Shown here: positions 62,301 to 64,000 of the stretch, in pieces
Layout: each line of letters begins with the position of its first letter
How positions within the stretch are numbered: the stretch's first letter is position 1
Assembly (NCBI RefSeq): GCF_032248455.1
Contig: NZ_JAVTTP010000001.1
Location: 248,001 to 312,000 of the forward strand
Direction: 5' to 3'
DNA: 64,000 bases
Origin: Pricia mediterranea
Lineage (GTDB): Bacteria > Bacteroidota > Bacteroidia > Flavobacteriales > Flavobacteriaceae
The notes under the pieces: generated by a model
Told to the model about the DNA's origin: nothing
Database searches by the model: none
Seen by the model: the letters and a program-made list of their open reading frames with translations, nothing else
Program-made: the position numbers and the translations under genes

Positions 62301-64000
62301 CCAAAATTTCCGTTCCGCCACCTAGGGCGTAATAACCCTTGGCCGTGAGGCTGACCGGATCGAGTTCGAGCCTAAGGCTAATGTCCCCGGTATCCGAACC
62401 TATGTTCCCAGTATTCAGTTCGGGGTACGCGGTAGCACTGGTCGTTTGGTCCATATCCTCGACCTGAAGCTGTACTTTTCGGGTGGTATTGCCTGTTTTT
62501 ACCACCACTAATTTTACGATATGATCTTCATCGAGACCGTACCAGATTCCGGCCTGCTGGGAGTTGGTACCATTGCTAACCGAAAAATCCGGATTCTGAA
62601 GCGTGGAGGACACATTGAACGTTGAAGATGGGGCACTGACACCGGTACCCAGGGCGTTCATCTGGGAATTGGTGTCCGAACTGCTTGGAGTGCCCTGCGC
62701 GGGCAACTGACTGTAAAAGATACCTTTGGTACTGGTAAGGGAAAGTCCCGCTGCACTTTGGGCGATAAGGCTCGGTGCGTACCCGGGCACATTGGCATCG
62801 GCGATAGCATCGTCGGAAGCCAATCGGACACTGGGCTCGAGGACCATGGTCATACCGGATTCGGAGATATTTCCATTGGCGGCCGTGAAGTCGAGGGAAA
62901 CGGGGAGTGTGGTTTCCAATTCATCGCAAGGCAAGGTACTTAATGGATTACAAGGAATTATTTCGAGGCTATTATCGATTTCTTCAGTGACCACGGCGGA
63001 ATAATCCGTCGCAAGGCGTACGGGGCCCAATCGGGCATCATTGGTATTGGCCGAACTGATGAACAGCCGCCCGATTTTCGGCGTTCCCTGAACCGTGTGT
63101 GTACCGGCATTGGTCCACAGCGTTTCTTCGAGGACCAGTTTTGGTTCGGTAGTCCAAGAGTAGTTGATGGTATTCGCGCCATCCCATTCTCCCCGGACAA
63201 CAAATTGGAAGACCTCATCGGAATCGATCGCCACTACCCCGTTGTCCGATCCAGCATTTCCGAGACCTATCCTCGCTATGAGTCCGCCCGAACCGTCGTT
63301 GGCAACTTGTTCGCGCACCCATTGATCGCCGGCCGCGTCGTCGTCGATGCGGATGGCGGTCCGCACCCGGTCGCCTGCGCTGGCCACCTTGAAATATGTT
63401 GCAAAGTAAAAGGGCTGTCCGGACTCCAAATCCACTGGATTATTGGTCAAAGGAATCAAATCATGGGCGTGCCCGCCATTCGAAAAATCGAGGGAATGAG
63501 TCGTATTCGGGGTAAGGCCTTCCGCGAGTACGGGAATGGCCGCATCACCGGTTTTCTCCTTCAACCACTGTTGGGGAGCAATGTCATGCAAGTTGCCCGT
63601 TCCATACGCGTCGAAATCTTCAATAAAGGCAAAAGTGGAAGGTGCTCCGGCCGTTACGGTCAAATCCGCCGCCAAGATAGCAGGCTCGAAACCTTTGGCC
63701 GTTGCGATGATTACATTGTTTCGGGTATAATCGGCTACCAATGCGGTGGCGTCGATAGCAAAATCGAATTGCCCCAAATCGGTTTTAATCGGGAGTGCCA
63801 GCCACTCGTTACCGGCCGTTTCGTCGATGTTGTCGTCGATGACCAATCCGATACCGGTGGCGCCGTCACCGGAAAGTTCACTGGAGAAGTTTCCGGTGAT
63901 ACCCGCTTCCATGGTTTCGCTGACGGATGCGGGCGTGAAGGTCAAGATTCCATTTACGGGAGTCTCCGTACTCTTGACGACATCGATATGGGTAATCTTT
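47398..64000 (-). CDS. giant multi-domain secreted protein with T9SS sorting domain, 5' end outside the window
   Basis: An open frame of at least 5,533 codons with no stop up to the window edge and no ATG start near it, so the gene begins upstream. From the N-terminal side, domains read: LamG-like (63.6-62.1 kb), malectin-like, SbsA-type Ig, glucose/sorbosone dehydrogenase-like propeller, ASH-like beta domain and DUF4114-like (to 58.6 kb). That order repeats from 58.6 to 54.6 kb. A third partial run includes DUF4114-like near 53.0-52.4 kb. Then come Ig and cadherin-like domains (52.4-51.9), PKD domains (51.8-51.3, 50.2-49.7, 49.2-49.0, 48.5-48.2), three malectin domains, CBM6-like (48.2-47.8) and a T9SS type A C-terminus (about 47.66-47.40, LLVRR end). 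It probably faces the surface and binds or acts on glycans. Confidence 0.93.
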   Translation of the reverse strand, partial: KITHIDVVKSTETPVNGILTFTPASVSETMEAGITGNFSSELSGDGATGIGLVIDDNIDETAGNEWLALPIKTDLGQFDFAIDATALVADYTRNNVIIATAKGFEPAILAADLTVTAGAPSTFAFIEDFDAYGTGNLHDIAPQQWLKEKTGDAAIPVLAEGLTPNTTHSLDFSNGGHAHDLIPLTNNPVDLESGQPFYFATYFKVASAGDRVRTAIRIDDDAAGDQWVREQVANDGSGGLIARIGLGNAGSDNGVVAIDSDEVFQFVVRGEWDGANTINYSWTTEPKLVLEETLWTNAGTHTVQGTPKIGRLFISSANTNDARLGPVRLATDYSAVVTEEIDNSLEIIPCNPLSTLPCDELETTLPVSLDFTAANGNISESGMTMVLEPSVRLASDDAIADANVPGYAPSLIAQSAAGLSLTSTKGIFYSQLPAQGTPSSSDTNSQMNALGTGVSAPSSTFNVSSTLQNPDFSVSNGTNSQQAGIWYGLDEDHIVKLVVVKTGNTTRKVQLQVEDMDQTTSATAYPELNTGNIGSDTGDISLRLELDPVSLTAKGYYALGGGTEILVNEGGSDGLSVPASYFSGISYDTSNPAETLNFAGIFTTHRRAEVDQPIAVVFKDFEIAAEQQPLVLAFDTQTLNFNGTVGETIAPQTVTVSASSGNPTFKLSDDPDATQWLILPVGTITLPDNTLAFPLGDIEFGIQEGLPAGSYSTTIFATDEPDSGYANGELSISLEIIEPTNDFAVNVNFSDPATAAPSGYEKDAGDSYGNRGNGYTYGWLDANTSAPADLTKNGRNRTVGGVSDLNNTLIHMQYGEVSTNANNGYLPDAKWELEVPNGSYSVTVFVGDPDVDGSPEDTPTHRINAEGVNLVDNYVPTGSVGTSTRFTSGSATVNVTDGRLTLDPLNGGFNTKINSVRIVATTGTVQTPSVAGITPADGATDVAVNASISANDLFLPNFDADGNAGVDNTTITNATVRLFKQGNSTPIGASVNGTGGGDAINLVPDLPLETNTTYIFEIDGVLDLVGEPFEFFTSSFTTGSGNTGPTTDLDNVSFTSLGAVATGSKYSSLVIGPDNKLYGLVISGDIHRWTINADGTLANKETLSAWKTGYGSRTSVGMVFDPAATAGNLIAYVSHDSGGLNGAPDWDGKISRLTGANLENEELLVTDLPRSTKDHLTNSLTFRPGEPNMLYFNQGSNSAAGKPDGSWGNREESLLTAATLRLDLSKLPSTLPLNVHTTRNATAINNVDVNSPTLDGEYNPYYVNAPLTLFATGIRNAYDLVWHSNGQLYVPTNGTAGGSNAPASIDGTRRPDGTLYDHSNPLYPEVSASNGNNVQRDWLFRIDPNSSLGYYGHPNPYRGEFVLNRGDADVNNSVYNGVQADENYRGAAFDFEFNKSPNGVIEYRSNAENGNLKGALLVVRYSGGSDIIALVPDGPNGDIATFKEGIPGFSGFGDPLDLIEDVSNGNIYVSDYGRSEIVLLKPSNQAAPTPVIVLNTDDITGDAVVNATFTKEILLSNLGNATLADINVQLTGADADQFTVNGVPGSINSQNSGSFEVLFTPTSNGPKFAQLIVSGTDAETVTIPLSGLGKTGSGGSNEPSLQWILDTQLGAGVVNVGDTDPTTNLIDLSNGNSYNDILGDEVSVQKFERAIDAPVTLELLSVYGPTAIDPVTAFGWYLSGDASSTIELFTVTNNPASNGQTLNAPITGVTEFDPGTESFGFYSRWPFFDDRQLFSEDALNTFSGAIPHHVRVYELPGEDNAYIIATEEHVSGFDYQDIVVIARNIRPFDESPLVACSPISILECDELEVALPFNLSFDGSEGGLSNTGFTMVDNPSARITADGPVTNPNVPGYEPSKLSFSNDNLIINANNGIAYRTNGLGAGNSSDVNSQINTLGVGIDADTYGSFSIETSIVNPYTDGSNNSEQAGIWFGLDEDNFVKYVANVSGELELRKEVNGISENDATDQLSLPVTGLNNSTVGLRLFVDVAANAMTAFYTLDNGAEVEMGSMPLPSSYVVGNTAYDNLSFAGIFASKRREMTADVNYTFEDFSITSDNVIAFDPIKINFSLPGDVPPAGYLTDSGLGFGNRGNDYNYGWLATDGTTALDLSDRARNREVSGVDILQNTLVHMQFQNVNPEGQEGIWEIEVPNGSYNVSVGVGDPDVDGQAGTEPFHSINVEGVTAIDRYSPTGDEGAATRFTSGTATATVTDGRLTIDASGGFNTKINSLTITQGATGGQPFFANVNPADNATNVAINEFQITVNVVVPEDYELDKSTLEGNVNLYEVVNGNEVLVPSNSNDTGGGDAITLTPLSELKEFTEYRFRLTSAIEANRIGDLGDRLNFADFVSDFTTGDRGTLTPLDLTGVEFTKIQGGATLGEGTVNQRFSSLVVGPDGKLYASTIGNFASDGQIYRWDMATDGTLENLEILSPQLQGAPHPVNGARNNGDRLIIGFAFDPAATADNLIAYVTHSFASETNGPEWDGVLTRLSGPDLSVVEDLIIHLPRSSKDHLTNSIAFDPQGVMYINQGSNSAGGQPDGSWAFRPERLLSAAVLKLELDKLPATLPLSAFTTDDIGVINSASTASLTMSDGTYNPYATNAPLTLFSTGVRNAYDLVWHSNGWLYVPTNGTAGGSNTPATADYDLARRIDGLTTVPSSPATNGNETQKDWLFKTQGGSYHGHPNPFRGEFILNHGGAPYSGVPGQQETSHVDVAKYPDNLGPDPNYREPAYDFEFNKSPNGVIEYQSDAFGGKLQGLLMVVRFSGQDDLLVMQPEANGNIGNVNGDVPGLGGFDDPLDVVEDPVTGNIYVSEYDRNGNGTPRLTLLRATVPATTGPAIAATPEELIFEMTVNNDGDNTDTKTVEVTNDGNEVLNISNVSITGDSAAQFEPVQPAGALVINPDESQVFTVTYTPALDNTNLGYQEAALTIASDDPENPSFSIGLHALKKAGFEGGEEPALQDVVDALGIGIDVGWTGLTNGTNPNPVGDESEVELWVKATDAPINVTPVGRYSPGETLPFGWYTNDNGIVVTNEVGILADGIENAQTLFPPIASGDASFDPQGAVFGFYVESNTFNRLSYTEDAINATQTGGVTHRTRIYPMADRDGNPIENSYLIAFEDASNGDYQDYMFVIDNVIPFESGLLALDFDKENLDFIASINQENVPVQLTTLSGNGGITAQEIDLQASEPWVMLSDNFELGTSFEIGVDVSGLSIGSYQADITASAPNYNDAVLNLSLEVTNELVYTYQFNFQDSDNSENSPEGYIDDIGAPYGEQSTLLGDLTYGWVLPGTLTPADASVNGRNRDSGAQDGVLLKTFTIIGHPTPASFPQRDWVVNVPNGTYSVNISVGERDYSNSNHILDVNGVTVLSFDQENNNPDNLVYFGNTKRVEVTDGLLRLSLNPQGYNAKPNYIRLAPIDSSLLPPTIAATFGGNESAPDTYRGPVDIALEATDNSGSGGIATLEYALDGNTALTYDQPIPVSGIGQHTLVVTAEDNNGNTTERTFNFTIEAATGALLAIENMTKVPGTDRGFPADDYYTFHRLGTPGQALVHDANVMRLNNTGTGELIITDAIVSDANDYTYEVMDATGSAATLPITIAAGSFADLDITFIGTTGNGNNGIFVEDIQIVSNADNALANTAVLHGAYSPQPEGGDEINAQEVFDAFGFQSSMLSIVNDEGTITPPNNISYRPSSNYPNPDNIDAGYEGDLILSDNFVQADPSKPVIGIQLSALHGGPGSNGAKFVAVDGTNIVGGMSFSHDSGYYQTLLPKKGAEINFDTTSSINGPFRIAVANYLSSGGNNINGNRPDLLGLRIYKVIDHNGNIIPNEYIVLQDFVQGGCGAGSANCDWNDNTFYFINIRPEGVPTAQPADAYLANVEEALELDIAQYFDKGYPGNSLSITATVANGALPNWLNFDPTNGTLSGTPPVGTTGSVEVDFDAVDPNGLMASTTLTININEAPIAVDDEVTTTQNVAILLDQLLANDSEPNGQNILITTVDTPLNGTAELQTDGLSVLYTPDTGYVGSDSFTYTIEDETGLSASANVFISVTPENQAPTALIVTSINEGPAALFVTFTGSGSTDENPGTLVYEWDFGDGSGTSMDADTDYTFTSAGIYTVSLKVTDDEGLFDVETTTITVSTPPNTAPTAVASASPNSGNPLQFGFDGSGSSDSEGTVSYQWNFGDGNTSSEESPNHTYAMAGTYDVSLTVTDEGDLTDSTTLQVVAEEPATGGFALRINAGGPDVVHEGQNYMADQNFVGGKVYANTSAQVPVLYQTERSSVPKAFAYNIPVENGTYQITLHFAEIYWGATGGSSGGTGKRIFDVTIEDATVLDDYDINADVGPQTAVQKTFEVIVSDGILNLEFDATSSDGVDQPKLSAIAVIGIEDPVAECELPQEWTNSDIGAVAANGDTCYEAGRFEVSASGADIWNNADEFHFVYQELEGDGEIIAQVLSLDPTSVWAKAGVMMRNDMDANSASTMMIIAPNPQSLGAPGYSFQHRPTKGATMGGANFTAPALVPGGFPHYVRMVRSGNTFTGYVSETNGNWTEVGSTSVAMNETIFVGLATTSHNDGTLTNAVYDNVSVTEAIAQNQAPTALIGANPLNGIAPLEVVFDSSGSDDDTGIVSYDWDFADGTPMVSGAEVSHTFTTSGTFEVTLTVADAEGETDTDTVTITVDEPNQGPIASFSATPMNGQAPLLVAFDSSSSSDDNAIVSYSWDFDDGNVSIEMSPSHTFTMAGTYDVTLTVTDAEGLTDVTTQQIIAEEPVTPDFALRINAGGPEVVHNGETFEADQHFVGGKSYVNTSAALPELYQTERSALPPNFDYEIPLSNGNYKVTLHFAELFWGANGGSSGGVGKRIFDVVMESNTILDDYDIIADVGTETVVTKTFDVVIQDGTLNLAFDAAGSDGKNEPKLSAIEIVSEGVINAVPTAVASANPLTGEAPLEVDFSSNGSDDDMDIVSYMWDFKDGNTSTDQNPQHTFATPGNYDVSLTVADAEGATDETTLTIMVEEPVVNDFALRINAGGPQASYNGETFVADTNFASGKSYENANANVPDLYQTERSASPPTFAYNVPVDNGNYQVVLHFAEIYWGATGGGSGGTGQRIFDVSLEGNTILDDYDINADVGSESVAIKTFNVTVSDGVLNLDFDAAGSDGVDQPKVSAIEILGVGSMQLDPVVDAGADVEVILPTNGFVLSGSGSDPDGGTISYQWTQVDGPDTALMTNANTYELTAEVLVEGDYTFRLTVTDDEGATAFDEVTVTATTGDFESVWLEAECADVGPGWNTIDDGSSSGGQYVMPPSGFNSSSSAIGNAIVTFNFSVSAGTYKIFGRVRTPSGTEDSFWVRVNGGPWVRWNSIPASNAFAWHRIHLNEQLSQPRSFEFIDGVNQIEIGHRESGAALDKLFITQTDDIPTALGGTSTNCDGPQQTFDLNEVTDNSGNANKTVPEDFNAPVPNEVSMFPNSAKYETQITMSNPEADITKLYVYDVSGRLLRSYEGLELKTSPGAYLLQVSNLENGVYLLRMVASDGNVFDEKLLVRR
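48510..51329 (-). repeat. three malectin-like domains alternating with PKD domains
   Basis: Three copies of about 155 residues each begin FALRINAGGP: about 51329-50863, 49716-49248 and 48983-48510. All share LYQTERS, HFAE-x-WGA-GG and FDV-LDDYDI. PKD domains with the WDFGDG or WDFDDG-type motif separate them. The high similarity of the copies suggests internal duplication; malectin-like domains commonly bind carbohydrate. Confidence 0.88.
54588..58621 (-). repeat. tandem multi-domain unit 2 of the giant protein
   Basis: About 4.0 kb with the same six-domain order as unit 1, ending with NVIPFES. It holds its own propeller with VRNAYDLVWHSNGWLYVPTNG and the same NKSPNGVIEY end. The amino-acid identity looks moderate rather than near-perfect, so the duplication is not recent. 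Confidence 0.85.
58622..62962 (-). repeat. tandem multi-domain unit 1 of the giant protein
   Basis: This unit of about 4.3 kb begins near CNPLSTLPCDELE and ends with RNIRPF. It contains LamG-like, malectin-like, Ig (SbsA-type), sugar-dehydrogenase-like propeller, ASH-like and DUF4114-like domains. Unit 2 follows directly and starts with the related CSPISILECDELE. Matching signatures in both include NRGN-YGW, VRNAYDL/IRNAYDLVWHSNG and NKSPNGVIEY. Confidence 0.85.

Noticed and set aside
1-64000. CRISPR array, tRNA, rRNA, insertion sequence or integrase
   Set aside because: No regularly spaced direct repeats, no cloverleaf, and no transposase or recombinase motifs were found on either strand.

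Overview
The window looks like chromosomal DNA from a marine-type member of the Flavobacteriaceae (phylum Bacteroidota). The reasons are the Bacteroidota-style promoters (TTG then about 20 bases then TAnnTTTG), families typical of that phylum (HYC_CC_PP proteins, DUF3347, GDCCVxC protein, AraC regulators with an N-terminal CxxC domain, unusually long CusA) and a giant secreted protein with a C-terminal type IX secretion (T9SS) sorting domain. I see no rRNA, tRNA, CRISPR array, integrase or transposase.

Layout. 0.3-7.7 kb, minus strand: a soft-metal block. It holds an FNR-type flavin reductase, a copper chaperone and CPC-type P-ATPase, two MerT-MerP fusion transporters, a thioredoxin-fold protein, a divergent CsoR-family repressor, a GDCCVxC protein, a MerA-like flavoprotein lacking MerA's C-terminal cysteine pair, and an ArsR regulator whose palindromic operator overlaps its own promoter. 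7.8-27.1 kb, minus strand: a long copper-efflux and detoxification array. Read 5' to 3' it contains HYC_CC_PP protein, CusA, TolC-type CusC, a multicopper oxidase fused to a CopB-like beta-barrel, an APC permease, a Met-rich lipoprotein, SHOCT, two DUF302 proteins, DUF3347, haem-binding, DUF3347, membrane proteins, an ion channel, a permease, PepSY, CusB, two tiny membrane proteins and a CxxC-AraC regulator.

27.3-47 kb, plus strand: a divergent array that first repeats several of the same families (HYC_CC_PP, CxxC-AraC, Met-rich lipoprotein, HMA, SHOCT). It then becomes a metabolic and stress block: archaeal-type (type II) GAPDH, class I (DhnA-type) aldolase, dicarboxylate symporter, phosphofructokinase, D-lactate dehydrogenase, SDR, universal stress protein, ion channel, ATP-cone nuclease, beta-CASP RNase, AMP/thymidine phosphorylase and PRPP synthetase. 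A CPH-type copper ATPase and an MFS exporter close it. The glycolytic genes would carry fructose-6-phosphate towards lactate with enzyme forms distinct from the usual bacterial ones. The last four nucleic-acid and nucleotide genes form a compact set that could recycle RNA into ribose phosphates and PRPP; this is inference.

47.4-64 kb, minus strand: the 3' part of one giant gene (at least 5,533 codons, start outside the window). It encodes a mosaic surface or secreted protein with two tandem copies of a roughly 4-kb multi-domain unit, three malectin-like domains, several PKD domains and a T9SS C-terminus. Its base composition looks richer in G+C than the rest, so the end of the metal/stress island probably lies near 47 kb.
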